Positions 56,218 through 64,000 of a stretch of DNA of 64,000 bases are shown here, one piece after another. The notes beneath the pieces are model-generated. The model did no database searches, was not told where the DNA came from, and worked only from the letters and a program-made list of their open reading frames with translations. A program made the position numbers and the translations under genes. This stretch comes from Streptomyces nymphaeiformis (GTDB lineage Bacteria; Actinomycetota; Actinomycetes; Streptomycetales; Streptomycetaceae): contig NZ_JACHJY010000001.1 in assembly GCF_014203895.1 (NCBI RefSeq), positions 1,178,001-1,242,000 on the forward strand. Direction: 5' to 3'. Position 1 is the first letter of the stretch; the number at the start of each line of letters is the position of its first letter.

Positions 56218-57672
56218 ATGTCAGCGGAGCACCCCACCCTTCCCCCCGTTCGGCTGCGTGCGGACGCGGAGCTGGCGCGGGACGCCCTGGCCGCCCCCCT
56301 CCTCGCCCAGGCCGTACGGCTCGCCCGCTGGGCCGGCCCCGACACCCGGGTCGACGCGGGCGGCGAGCTCGTCGACGAGCAACTCCCCGAGGCCGCGGAG
56401 GTCCTGGGCCTCGGCGACGACGAGGACGGCGAGACCTGGGCCGGCGACGCCTGGCGGCTCGCCGTCGACACCGGGCTCGTCGCCGTCGAGGACGGCGAGG
56501 AGGGCGAGGACGCCGACCTCCCCGGCAAGGCCGGCCCCGGCGAGAACCTCGCGCTGGTCACGGGCGGTTCGCCCCAGGACGTCCTCGGCCTCTGGCTGGA
56601 CGGCTTCGACGCCGTCTTCGCCGACGCCGTCGCCCCCGTCCTCGACGACCTGGACGCGCTCGTCGGCGAGGACGGCGAGATCGACTTCGACGCGCTCGAC
56701 TGGGACCCCGAGGCGGAGGCCGACTTCCTGGAGGGCGTCCTCGGCAACCTCTACCTGCTGACCGTCAGCGAGGGCGGCGCCGGCGAAGGCCCCGTACCGC
56801 TGCCCGCGCTCGCCGCGTCGATGGTCGTCCCCGACGACATGGGCGAGCCCACCGACGACGTCCTGGAGCAGGTCTCGGACGCGATGATGCGGCTCGACGA
56901 GCAGTTCCGGCTGCTCGAACCGATCGGGCTCGTCGAGTACCAGCCCGTCGACGAGGCCCTCATGGCCGAGGAGGGCGAGGAGCCCGCGCCGCCCGTCGAC
57001 GACGAGGACGTCACCCGCTACGGCATGGTCCGGCTCACCCCGCTCGGGCTCTACGGCGTCCGCGCCCGGATGCTGGAGGCCGGCGTCGACGCGCCCGCCG
57101 TCGGCGACCTGACGGAGAAGGGCGCCGACGTGCTCCTCACCGGGATCGCCGGCTACCCGGAGGCCGCGGCCCGCGAGGAGACCGCCGCGTGGCTGGCCGG
57201 GCGCGACGCGCTCGACGCGGCCCGCGAGCTGCTGCACGCCGCCCGGGGCGCCGACGCCGGCTCCCCGCTCCGCCGCCTCCACTGCCAGCAGACGCTCTCC
57301 CTCGTGGGCGCCGAGGCCGAGCCCGCCGTCCGGGAGGTCCTGGACGACGCGGAACTCGGCGGCCTCGCCCGGGTCTGGCTCGCGGAGCGCGGCGCGGCGG
57401 ACGTGCCCGCACCGCCGGAGTCGATGATCTTCTGGCTGGCCATCGACACGATCGCGGCCCAGCTCGACTCGGACGGGGACCTGGAGGAGCTCCAGGAGCT
57501 CATCGAGGGCCTCACCGGCCGCCACAGCGGCTTCTTCGAGGCGGCCTGGCGCGTGGAGCACCCGGCGACGGCGGAGGTCCTGGAGGCGATGGGCCGCCTC
57601 CACCGCGACAAGGCTGCGGCGAAGGACGCCCGCAAGGCGGCCTTCAAGGCGAGGTCGCGCTCGGGGGCCTGA
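56218..57672 (+). CDS. Acidic hypothetical protein
   Basis: 484 residues, family not recognised. Strongly acidic stretches (EDGEEGEDADLP, DDLDALVGEDGEIDFDALDWDPEAEADF) alternate with helical segments, while the last 20 residues are basic (HRDKAAAKDARKAAFKARSRSGA). A winged-helix-like piece (YGMVRLTPLGLYGVRARMLEAGV) is near 265. It may be a regulator or a large helical adaptor; I cannot assign a function. GAGGAGACC before the ATG. It is alone between the nuclease and the PHO-box region. Confidence 0.75.
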   Translation: MSAEHPTLPPVRLRADAELARDALAAPLLAQAVRLARWAGPDTRVDAGGELVDEQLPEAAEVLGLGDDEDGETWAGDAWRLAVDTGLVAVEDGEEGEDADLPGKAGPGENLALVTGGSPQDVLGLWLDGFDAVFADAVAPVLDDLDALVGEDGEIDFDALDWDPEAEADFLEGVLGNLYLLTVSEGGAGEGPVPLPALAASMVVPDDMGEPTDDVLEQVSDAMMRLDEQFRLLEPIGLVEYQPVDEALMAEEGEEPAPPVDDEDVTRYGMVRLTPLGLYGVRARMLEAGVDAPAVGDLTEKGADVLLTGIAGYPEAAAREETAAWLAGRDALDAARELLHAARGADAGSPLRRLHCQQTLSLVGAEAEPAVREVLDDAELGGLARVWLAERGAADVPAPPESMIFWLAIDTIAAQLDSDGDLEELQELIEGLTGRHSGFFEAAWRVEHPATAEVLEAMGRLHRDKAAAKDARKAAFKARSRSGA

Positions 57673-57785
57673 GCGGAGGCCTGGGCGGGTCCCGGAGGAA
57701 TCCTCCGCGAGGGGCGGCCGAGGTGGTGTCCCGGGAGGGGGCGCCCGTACGGGCCCGGGTTCCGCGCGGCACCGCGCCCGGTGGT

Positions 57786-57818
57786 GTTCCCGTGGTGTTC
57801 AGGTGGAGTTCGTGGGCG
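57786..57818 (+). promoter_or_regulatory. Three tandem 11-nt PHO-box-like repeats
   Basis: GTTCCCGTGGT, GTTCAGGTGGA and GTTCGTGGGCG are directly adjacent with exact 11-nt phase, matching the PhoP direct-repeat unit that begins GTTC. It lies 52 bp before a PhoX-like phosphatase, the class of gene PhoP controls. Confidence 0.65.
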
Positions 57819-57869
57819 CGCGGGAGGGTGGCCCGCGAGATCCGGCCACCACAGGGAGACGCCACCACC

Positions 57870-59294
57870 ATGCCGCTGAACCGCAGAGAGTTCGCCAAGC
57901 AGTCCGCCGTCGCCGGTGCGGGGCTCGCCCTCACCGGTGTCGTCGGGGCTCTCGCCACCGCGCCCGAGGCGCTCGCCTCCGACGAGCCGGAGGCGTACGG
58001 GGCGGGCCACCGTCACGAGCCCGCGCTCGGGTACGGCCCGCTGGTCGCCGACCCCGACGGGATGCTCGCGCTGCCCGAGGGCTTCTCGTACCGCGTCATC
58101 ACCCACAGCGGTGAGACCCGCCTCGAGTCCGGCGAGTTCACCCCCTCCAACCACGACGGCACCGCCGCCTTCGACGGGCCGCGCGGCACCACGTACCTGG
58201 TCAACAACCACGAGCTCAAGGGCCCCCGCGCCTCGTGGCCCCACCCCGTCCCGCTCGCCGAGGGCCTCGTCTACGACCCGGCCGCGGCCGGCGGCTGCAC
58301 CGTCGTCGAGGTGCACCGCGACGGCACCGTCGCCGAGTGGGTCGGCCTCGCCGGCACCTCCACCAACTGCGCGGGCGGCCGCACCGCCTGGGGCACCTGG
58401 CTGACCGGCGAGGAGACCGAGGACCTGGCCGGCAAGAACGGCATGACCAAGGACCACGGCTACATCTTCGAGGTCGACCCGCACGACCGCCGCGCCAACC
58501 TCGCCCCGAAGCCGGTCAAGGCCTTCGGCCGGTACGCCCACGAGGCCGTCGTCGTCGACCCCAAGCGCGGCCACGCCTACCTCACCGAGGACGCCTCCGG
58601 CCCCAACGGACTGCTCTACCGCTGGGTGCCGCCGCAGGACTTCGAGCACGGCCGCGGCCGGCTCCGCGCCCTCGCCGACGACGCCGGCGCGCTCCAGGCC
58701 TTCAAGTGCATCGACTCCTCGGGCCGCTTCGTGGACGACCTGTCCCGCGCCACCCGGATCGGCACCGTCTACGGCGTCGACTGGATCGACGTCCCCGACC
58801 GCGACGCCCGCACCACCTCCGTCCGCAAGCAGTTCACGGACGGCCAGGTCACCCGTGCCCGCAAGCTGGAGGGCATGTGGTGGGGCGACGGCGGCGCGTA
58901 CATCGTCTCCTCCTACGCGCGCGAGGAGAGCCCCGGCGCCGCGCACGACGGCCAGATCTGGTTCTACGACCCGAAGCGCCGCACCCTCACCCTCAAGGTG
59001 CTCCTCGGCGTGAACGCCACCCCGGACGAGGACGGCGCCTTCGACGGCCCCGACAACATCACCGTCTCCCCGTACGGCGGTCTCGTCATCGCCGAGGACG
59101 GCGAGGGCGTCCAGCACCTCTTCGGTGCCACCGACTCCGGCCGCACCTACCCCATCGCCCGCAACGACCTCAACGACAGCGAGTTCACCGGCGTGACGTT
59201 CTCGCCCGACGGCGACACGCTGTTCGCCAACATCCAGACCCCGGGCATCATGGTCGCGATCACCGGTCCCTGGCGCCGCCAGCCCCGTCGTTGA
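57870..59294 (+). CDS. PhoX-like (DUF839) Tat-exported phosphatase
   Basis: 474 residues. Tat signal: NRREFAKQSAVAGAGLALTGVV, cleaving near ALASD. The body is a beta-propeller with PhoX-type pieces: NNHELKG, EETEDLAGKNGMTKDHGYIFEVD, GRYAHEAVVVDPKRGHAYLTEDAS, FDGPDNITVSPYGGLVIAEDGEG, and FTGVTFSPDGDTLFANIQTPG. PhoX enzymes need Fe and Ca and release phosphate from esters outside the cell. Some DUF839 members lack shown activity. AGGGAGAC before ATG. The PHO-like box upstream fits. Confidence 0.88.
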   Translation: MPLNRREFAKQSAVAGAGLALTGVVGALATAPEALASDEPEAYGAGHRHEPALGYGPLVADPDGMLALPEGFSYRVITHSGETRLESGEFTPSNHDGTAAFDGPRGTTYLVNNHELKGPRASWPHPVPLAEGLVYDPAAAGGCTVVEVHRDGTVAEWVGLAGTSTNCAGGRTAWGTWLTGEETEDLAGKNGMTKDHGYIFEVDPHDRRANLAPKPVKAFGRYAHEAVVVDPKRGHAYLTEDASGPNGLLYRWVPPQDFEHGRGRLRALADDAGALQAFKCIDSSGRFVDDLSRATRIGTVYGVDWIDVPDRDARTTSVRKQFTDGQVTRARKLEGMWWGDGGAYIVSSYAREESPGAAHDGQIWFYDPKRRTLTLKVLLGVNATPDEDGAFDGPDNITVSPYGGLVIAEDGEGVQHLFGATDSGRTYPIARNDLNDSEFTGVTFSPDGDTLFANIQTPGIMVAITGPWRRQPRR

Positions 59295-59317
59295 GGCTTG
59301 AACTGATCCCTGGTCAG

Positions 59318-59354
59318 GTCCATGGACTGACATCTAACATGTCAGTCCATGGAC
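59318..59354. promoter_or_regulatory. 16+16 inverted repeat over the gntR start
   Basis: GTCCATGGACTGACAT (59318-59333), 5-nt spacer, then its perfect complement (59339-59354). Each arm itself contains the palindrome GTCCATGGAC. TAACAT (59335-59340) inside it could be the -10 of a leaderless gntR (ATG 59349). Confidence 0.75.
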
Positions 59355-60188
59355 GCACTGCGGCCCGTGGGCCGGACCCTGCTGCGTGACCGGGCCTACG
59401 AGGCGCTGCGCGAGGCCATCGTGCGCGGCGACCTCGCCCCCGGTGTCCCGCTGAAGGACGCCGATCTCGCCGAACGGCTCGGGCTCTCGCGCGCACCCGT
59501 GCGCGAGGCCCTGGCCCGGCTCGGCGCCGAGGGACTCGTCGAGTCCAAGCCGCAGAGCTACACCCGGGTCACCCGGCCGGTCAGCCGGGTCGTCCGGGAC
59601 GCCGCCTCGGTGGTGCGGGTGATGCACGAGCTCGCCGCCAGGACCGGGGTGCCGCTGCTCGGCCCCGAGGGCATCCGCACCATGCGCGAGGCCAACGAGC
59701 GCTTCGCGGCGGCCGTCCGCGCCTCCGACGTGGAGGCCGCGCTCGACGCCGACGACGAGCTCCACCAGGTCCTCGTCGTCGCCAGCGGCAACCACGCCGC
59801 CGCCGCGACGATCGCGCGCTACACCCCCCTGATCCGCCGCGTCGAGCGGCGGCTCTTCGGCGACGCCGGGAGCTGCGGATCGGCCGAACTGCACGCCCGG
59901 CTCATCGAGGCGTGCGCGGCGGGGGACGCGGAGGAGGCGGTGCGGGTCACCACGGAGATCTGGGCCGCGCTCGAACAGCTCGCGGACGACGCCATCGAGG
60001 TGGCCGAGGTCACGGGCATCTTCGCGGGACCGGCCCAGGGGGCCGGGGAGATCGCGGGTGGGAGGCCCCCCGGGAGCCACGAGCCCGGCACCGGGAAGCC
60101 CGTGCCCGGGGATCCTGTGCCCGGGAAGCCCGTGCCCGAGAGGCCCGTGCCCGAGAGGCTCGTGCCCGCGGAGCCTCCGGTTCCGTAG
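59349..60188 (+). CDS. GntR/FadR-type regulator
   Basis: 279 residues. N-terminal GntR winged helix ([50 protein letters not shown]), then an FCD-like all-helix sensor ([29 protein letters not shown] with the metal-site-like Asp/His, [25 protein letters not shown]). The last about 40 residues are a Pro-rich repeat tail unrelated to the fold. The start codon lies in its own operator, so it probably represses itself and the acdS gene 53 bp downstream. The ligand may be ACC or a related amino acid; that is inference. Confidence 0.88.
   Translation: MDALRPVGRTLLRDRAYEALREAIVRGDLAPGVPLKDADLAERLGLSRAPVREALARLGAEGLVESKPQSYTRVTRPVSRVVRDAASVVRVMHELAARTGVPLLGPEGIRTMREANERFAAAVRASDVEAALDADDELHQVLVVASGNHAAAATIARYTPLIRRVERRLFGDAGSCGSAELHARLIEACAAGDAEEAVRVTTEIWAALEQLADDAIEVAEVTGIFAGPAQGAGEIAGGRPPGSHEPGTGKPVPGDPVPGKPVPERPVPERLVPAEPPVP
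60093..60167 (+). repeat. Five 15-bp tandem repeats in the gntR tail
   Basis: Units encode [25 protein letters not shown]. This is the third such in-frame 15-bp array in the window. Confidence 0.9.
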
Positions 60189-60241
60189 GGCCCCAGCGCG
60201 TCCAGGACAGTCGACCGTCGCCGCACCCACCGGGAGCCGCT

Positions 60242-61258
60242 TTGCCGATCAACGACTTCGACCGCTATCCGCTCCTCTTCGGACCCTCCCCGGTCCACCC
60301 GCTCGAACGGCTGACCCACCACCTCGGCGGCGCCGCCCTGTGGGCCAAGCGCGAGGACTGCAACTCCGGCGTCGCGTACGGCGGGAACAAGACCCGCAAG
60401 CTGGAGTACCTGGTCGCCGACGCGCTCGCCCAGGGCTGCGACACCCTCGTCTCCATCGGCGGCGTCCAGTCCAACCACACGCGCCAGGTCGCCGCCGTCG
60501 CCGCCCGCGCCGGCCTCAAGTGCGTCCTCGTGCAGGAGAGCTGGGTCGACTGGCCCGACTCCGTCTACGACAAGGTCGGGAACATCCTGATCAGCCGCCT
60601 CGCGGGCGCCGACGTGCGCCTGGTGAAGGCCGGATTCGGCATCGGCTTCAAGGAGAGCTGGGAGCAGGCCCTGCGCGAGGTCGAGGAGGGCGGCGGGAAG
60701 CCGTACGCGATCCCCGCGGGCGCCTCCGACCACCGGCTCGGCGGTCTCGGCTTCGCGAACTGGGCCTACGAGGTCGCCGAACAGGAGCGGGAGCTCGGCG
60801 TCCTCTTCGACACGGTCGTCGTCTGCTCGGTGACCGGCTCCACCCAGGCCGGCATGGTCGCGGGCTTCGCCGCGCTCGCCGAGGAGGGCGGCCCGGCCCG
60901 GCGGATCATCGGCATCGACGCCTCCGCGAAGCCCGTCCCGACGCACGAGCAGATCACCCGGATCGCCCGGGACACCGCCGCCCTCATCGGCGTCGAGCGC
61001 GAGGTGACGGCGGCCGACGTCGAGCTCGACGAGCGCTACCACGCCGGGGTGTACGGCATCCCGGACGAGACCACCCTCGACGCGATGCGGCTCGCCGCCC
61101 GCACCGAGGGCATGGTCACCGACCCCGTCTACGAGGGGAAGTCGATGGCGGGTCTGGTCGACCTGGTGGACCGGGGAGAGATCGGCCGGGACTCGACCGT
61201 GCTCTACGCCCACCTCGGCGGCCAGCCCGCCCTCAACGCCTACAGCGCCCTGTTCTGA
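60242..61258 (+). CDS. acdS: 1-aminocyclopropane-1-carboxylate deaminase
   Basis: 338 residues. PLP enzyme opening the ACC ring to 2-oxobutyrate and ammonia, used by soil bacteria that lower plant ethylene. PLP Lys is in [12 protein letters not shown], the Ser/Asn loop is QSNHTRQ, and the late motifs [13 protein letters not shown] and [12 protein letters not shown] carry the Tyr-Glu and Leu typical of true ACC deaminase rather than D-cysteine desulfhydrase, which is the main alternative. The start is TTG 60242 with GGGAG 5 nt upstream ((M)[10 protein letters not shown]). It follows the GntR gene. Stop is 3 bp from that of terD. Confidence 0.92.
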   Translation: MPINDFDRYPLLFGPSPVHPLERLTHHLGGAALWAKREDCNSGVAYGGNKTRKLEYLVADALAQGCDTLVSIGGVQSNHTRQVAAVAARAGLKCVLVQESWVDWPDSVYDKVGNILISRLAGADVRLVKAGFGIGFKESWEQALREVEEGGGKPYAIPAGASDHRLGGLGFANWAYEVAEQERELGVLFDTVVVCSVTGSTQAGMVAGFAALAEEGGPARRIIGIDASAKPVPTHEQITRIARDTAALIGVEREVTAADVELDERYHAGVYGIPDETTLDAMRLAARTEGMVTDPVYEGKSMAGLVDLVDRGEIGRDSTVLYAHLGGQPALNAYSALF

Positions 61259-61261
61259 GGC

Positions 61262-62497
61262 CTACAGCGCCTGGGCGGCCGGCTTGACCATGCCCCGGAC
61301 GGTCCGCGACTTCACGAACTCGCCCATCGCCGTCATCTCCCACTCGCCGGAGAACTGCTTGATCAGCTTGGCCATCATCACGCCGGTCTGCGGCTCGGCC
61401 GTGGTCAGGTCGAAGCGGACCAGCTCCTCGCCCGTCGCCGCGTCGAGCAGCCGGCAGTAGGCCTTGGCGACCTCGGTGAACTTCTGGCCGGAGAAGGAGT
61501 TGACCGTGAAGACCAGCCCGGTGGCGTCGGCCGGGAGGCGGCCGAGGTCGACCGTGATCACCTCGTCGTCGCCCGCGCCCTCGCCGGTCAGGTTGTCGCC
61601 GGAGTGCTTGATCGAGCCGTTCAGGATGGACAGCTTGCCGAAGTAGCAGCTGTCCAGGTGGTTGCGCTGCGGGCCGTACGCGATGACGGAGGCGTCCAGG
61701 TCGATGTCCTTGCCCCGGTAGGCGGGCTCCCAGCCGAGGCCCATCTTGACCTGGGAGAGCAGCGGGCGGCCGCCCTTGACCAGGGACACCGTCTGGTTCT
61801 TCTGGAGGCTGACCCGGCCCTTGTCGAGGTTGATCTTGCCGGTGGAGACGGGGCCGGCGGCAGGGGCGGCGGCCGGGGCCGGGGGCACGGAGGCCGCGAC
61901 GCGCGGGTCCACCGGGGCGGCGGGCGGCGCGGGCGGCACCGGCGGGGCGACGGGGGCTGCGGCGACGGGCGCGGGGGCCGGTGCGGCGGCGGGCTCGTCG
62001 TCCACCGAGACGCCGAAGTCGGTCGCGATGCCGGCGAGCCCGTTCGCGTACCCCTGGCCGACCGCGCGGGCCTTCCACGCGCCGTTCCGCAGGTAGATCT
62101 CGACGACCACGAGCGCCGTCTCCGTGGCCAGCTGCGGCGGCGTGAACGTGGCGATCACGGAGCCGTCGTCCGCGTTCCGGATCGTGGCCGTCGGCTCGAT
62201 GCCCTGGAAGGTCTGGCCGGCGGCGTCCGGGCTCGCCGTGACGACGATCCGCTCGATGCCGGCGGGGAGGGCGCCGGTGTCCACCAGGATCGCGTCGGGC
62301 GCGGCCCCGCCGCCGGAGCGGTAGGTGACACCGGGCCCGGCCGGCTGGTTGTAGAAGATGAAGTCGTCGTCCGAGCGCACCTTGCCGTTGGCGCCGAGCA
62401 GCAGGCCCGAGACGTCGAGCCGCACGGGGGCGGCCACGTCCACCGCCACGCGCGCGGCGGTGAGAGGGATGTTCGAGCCGGGGGTCATAGCGGTCAT
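61262..62497 (-). CDS. TerD family protein with two TerD domains
   Basis: 411 residues. The first half (about 23-165: DFIFYNQPAGPGVTYRSGG, VVVEIYLRNGAWKARAVGQGYANGL) and second half (about 223-405: VSLQKNQTVSLVK, GLGWEPAY, DLDASVIAYG, ILNGSIKHSGDNLTGEGAGDDE, VNSFSGQKFTEVAKAYCRLLD) are joined by a Pro/Ala linker. TerD domains bind Ca and form a membrane-linked stress complex with TerC-type proteins (terC lies at the window's other end). ATG 62497; M4 at 62488 is possible. Divergent from an AraC regulator. Confidence 0.93.
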   Translation of the reverse strand: MTAMTPGSNIPLTAARVAVDVAAPVRLDVSGLLLGANGKVRSDDDFIFYNQPAGPGVTYRSGGGAAPDAILVDTGALPAGIERIVVTASPDAAGQTFQGIEPTATIRNADDGSVIATFTPPQLATETALVVVEIYLRNGAWKARAVGQGYANGLAGIATDFGVSVDDEPAAAPAPAPVAAAPVAPPVPPAPPAAPVDPRVAASVPPAPAAAPAAGPVSTGKINLDKGRVSLQKNQTVSLVKGGRPLLSQVKMGLGWEPAYRGKDIDLDASVIAYGPQRNHLDSCYFGKLSILNGSIKHSGDNLTGEGAGDDEVITVDLGRLPADATGLVFTVNSFSGQKFTEVAKAYCRLLDAATGEELVRFDLTTAEPQTGVMMAKLIKQFSGEWEMTAMGEFVKSRTVRGMVKPAAQAL

Positions 62498-62593
62498 GCC
62501 AGGGGTAACGATCAGGCCCCCTTTGCCGTTCCCTTACCGACGACCGGTTCGGCCACCCCGGTGACGGGGGCCATTCCCGGTCAGATCCGCCAT

Positions 62594-62605
62594 AAGAATA
62601 TTCTT
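62594..62605. promoter_or_regulatory. AT-rich palindrome AAGAATATTCTT
   Basis: A perfect 12-bp palindrome in otherwise GC-rich DNA. TATTCT within it (62599-62604) could be the -10 of a leaderless AraC gene starting at 62613. Confidence 0.5.
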
Positions 62606-62612
62606 TCGACCC

Positions 62613-63617
62613 ATGGGAGAAGCGGGGGCCGCGGGCGGCGCGGGGACATCGGGCGGGAGCTCGTTCCGGACGGAGGACGTGGACGAGGCCCGCGAGGAGC
62701 TCGACGCGCGGTACTACGCGAACCGCATGGCCGTCGTCGACGGGGAGCGGCGCCCCTTCGCGGCCCGCTTCGACACCGTGGCGCTCGGGCCGCTGGTCAT
62801 CGGCGACCTCAGCTGCGGCGCCGACGTGCGGATGAGCTTCGGCGAGCTCGGCGCGTACCACCTCAACGCACCCATGAGCGGAACGATGGAAATGCGCCAG
62901 GGCGGCAGCTCCCGGATCGTCGCCACGCCCGCCGAGGCGCTGCTCCTCGACCCGGCCGGCGACACCTTCCTCGACCGCTGGAGCGGGGACTGCCGGACCC
63001 TGTCCGTGAAGGTCGGCGCGGCCGAACTGCGCGACCGCCTCGAACAGCTGATGGGCCGTCCCCCGCGCGGCCCGCTCGTCTTCGCGCCCCGCCTGGACAT
63101 CACGCGCGGCCCCGGCCTGAGCTGGGTGCGCTTCGCCCGTCAGGTCGCCGCCGAGGCGCTCGCCGGGGAGGGCCTCGCCACGCACGAGCTGGTCGCGAGG
63201 CCCCTCCAGGAGGCCCTGCTCAACGGGCTGCTCCTGGCCGCCGAGCACCCCTGGCGCGAGGCGCTCGCCCACCCGGGGGAACCGCGGCGCCCGGCCCCCG
63301 TCAAACGCGCCATGGACGCGGTGCGGGAGCGACCCGAGCACCCGTTCACGACCACCGAACTCGCGACCCTGGCCCGGGTGAGCGTGCGCCGCCTCCAGGA
63401 GTCCTTCCGCGAGTACGTGGGGATGTCACCGATGGCGTACGTGCGCGAGGTCCGGCTCGACCGGGTCCGCGAGGAGCTGCGGGCGGCCGCGCCGGACGAG
63501 GTGAGCGTGAGCGAGGTGGCCTGGCGCTGGGGCTTCGCCCACCAGGGCCGGTTCGCGGCCCACTACCGGGAGCGGTTCGGCGAGCCGCCGTCCCGGACGC
63601 TGAGGGCGAGCGCCTGA
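62613..63617 (+). CDS. AraC family transcriptional regulator
   Basis: 334 residues. N-terminal AraC-binding-like domain (about 20-200: YYANRMAVVDGERRPFAARFDTVALGPLVIGDLSCGADVRM, MSGTMEMRQGG) of the type found in regulators of catabolic genes, and a C-terminal double helix-turn-helix (about 235-330: HPFTTTELATLARVSVRRLQESFREYVGMSPMAYVREVRLDRVREEL, EVAWRWGFAHQGRFAAHYRERFGEPPS). No ribosome site is visible. It may control the divergent terD gene or itself. Confidence 0.92.
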   Translation: MGEAGAAGGAGTSGGSSFRTEDVDEAREELDARYYANRMAVVDGERRPFAARFDTVALGPLVIGDLSCGADVRMSFGELGAYHLNAPMSGTMEMRQGGSSRIVATPAEALLLDPAGDTFLDRWSGDCRTLSVKVGAAELRDRLEQLMGRPPRGPLVFAPRLDITRGPGLSWVRFARQVAAEALAGEGLATHELVARPLQEALLNGLLLAAEHPWREALAHPGEPRRPAPVKRAMDAVRERPEHPFTTTELATLARVSVRRLQESFREYVGMSPMAYVREVRLDRVREELRAAAPDEVSVSEVAWRWGFAHQGRFAAHYRERFGEPPSRTLRASA

Positions 63618-63742
63618 CGGGTCGCTGGGCGGCCGTAGGGCGGGCGCCTGACCGGGGTCGGGGGCGGGGCGCATGAGCGACCACAGGAAGCGGGCGCCCG
63701 ATCGGGAACGGAGCGCGAGCCCACCACCGGGAGGGGCGCACC

Positions 63743-63865
63743 GTGCGCTTCCGGGCCTGCATCGACCCGTCGCGCATTCCGGACAGGTGCCGCGTTCTGC
63801 GGCTCGCGATGATCTTCGGGCGGGCCTACGGTGAGCAGGTCCGGCGCGCAGTCCCGCGCCCGTGA
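63743..63865 (+). CDS. Possible 40-residue small ORF
   Basis: GTG start 6 nt after GGGAGGGG; predicted VRFRACIDPSRIPDRCRVLR..., basic, ending at TGA 63863-63865. It is clearly above what chance gives for the ribosome site, but in GC-rich DNA open frames are common, and there is no homology support. A terminator-like hairpin follows directly. Confidence 0.3.
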   Translation: MRFRACIDPSRIPDRCRVLRLAMIFGRAYGEQVRRAVPRP

Positions 63866-63869
63866 CCCG

Positions 63870-63908
63870 GGCCCCGGCCGGCTCCCCCGTATCAGTCCGG
63901 CCGGGTCC
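63870..63908. terminator. GC hairpin before the clipped minus-strand gene
   Basis: 12-bp arms (63870-63881 with 63897-63908, 11 of 12 paired) with a 15-nt loop. Confidence 0.55.
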
Positions 63909-63930
63909 TGCGTACCTCCGTGCCCCGCGC

Positions 63931-64000
63931 TCAGTGCGGCCAGCGCGGCGCGTCCGCGCAGAACTGGCCGCCCACGTACAGGTCGTCGGGGCTGCCCTCG
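63931..64000 (-). CDS. C-terminal end of a minus-strand gene, cut by the window
   Basis: A TCA at 63931-63933 (TGA on the minus strand) closes an open frame running to the edge, ending EGSPDDLYVGGQFCADAPRWPH. Codon use looks real and the gap to the AraC gene suits a convergent gene, but too little is visible to name it. Confidence 0.45.
   Translation of the reverse strand, partial: EGSPDDLYVGGQFCADAPRWPH

Larger units (their letters stand above)
63618..63930. other. Intergenic region after the AraC gene
   Basis: 313 bp with only the possible small ORF at 63743-63865 and the hairpin at 63870-63908. Nothing else supported. Confidence 0.5.

Noticed and set aside
60242-61258. D-cysteine desulfhydrase instead of ACC deaminase
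   Set aside because: The Tyr-Glu and Leu positions in the late motifs fit ACC deaminase better, though only an assay would settle it.

Overview
The window is chromosomal DNA of a Streptomyces or very close relative. The evidence is a GC content well above 70 percent, the start-codon habit (many GTG and some TTG starts, tight ATGA and GTGA overlaps), the sporulation regulator WhiA, an RbpA-type polymerase-binding protein, a mycothiol-dependent enzyme family, and a gene order (uvrA, uvrC-rapZ-yvcK-whiA, gap-pgk-tpiA-secG, pgi, pgl-opcA-zwf-tal-tkt, ctaB, ctaA, suf operon, dapD) that matches the conserved core of Streptomyces chromosomes as I know it. I see no rRNA, tRNA, prophage, integrase, transposase or CRISPR array.

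Layout. 1-4500: end of an FtsK-like gene next to terC, then an MHS-type transporter and a glyoxalase-II-like hydrolase. 4500-9060: mycothiol-type enzyme, uvrA, small Rieske lipoprotein. 9060-11850: an HTH regulator divergent from a secreted papain-like protease and a membrane-anchored partner, closed by a large nested inverted repeat. 11860-17700: SDR, uvrC, rapZ, yvcK, whiA. 17790-28780: secreted carboxypeptidase, gap, pgk, tpiA, secG, rbpA-type gene, pgi, and two PH-domain membrane proteins. 28810-35440, minus strand: oxidative and non-oxidative pentose phosphate genes, transcribed tkt to pgl. 35790-41180: heme O synthase, a small conserved gene, an amidohydrolase, heme A synthase and an ABC exporter. 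41300-48810: a DUF72 gene and the sufR-sufBD-ferredoxin-sufCSU-sufT operon. 48810-56010: membrane protein, SMR exporter with TetR, dapD, dapA-like gene, GNAT, ABM monooxygenase, secreted nuclease. 56220-64000: acidic hypothetical protein, PhoX-like phosphatase, GntR regulator with ACC deaminase, TerD protein, AraC regulator, and the clipped end of a minus-strand gene.

How it works together. The middle 15 kb is a central-carbon block: upper glycolysis (pgi), lower glycolysis (gap, pgk, tpiA), and the pentose phosphate pathway with the G6PDH assembly factor OpcA. Two heme genes serving aa3-type oxidase and the Fe-S assembly operon follow, so carbon flux, NADPH supply and respiratory cofactors are co-located.

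The most interesting material is regulatory. I find a SoxR-type 18-bp palindrome before the monooxygenase-like gene, an iron-box-like dyad and a CAAC-N6-GTTG box before sufR, three exact 11-nt PHO-like repeats before the PhoX-like gene, paired GTAC-N4-GTAC boxes before the SMR/TetR pair, a 16+16 inverted repeat over the gntR start, and a 30-bp duplication that makes a tiny coupled reading frame between two ABC transporter genes. Three unrelated proteins carry in-frame 15-bp tandem repeats in their C-terminal tails. All of these are sequence observations with inferred function; I could run no alignment or search.
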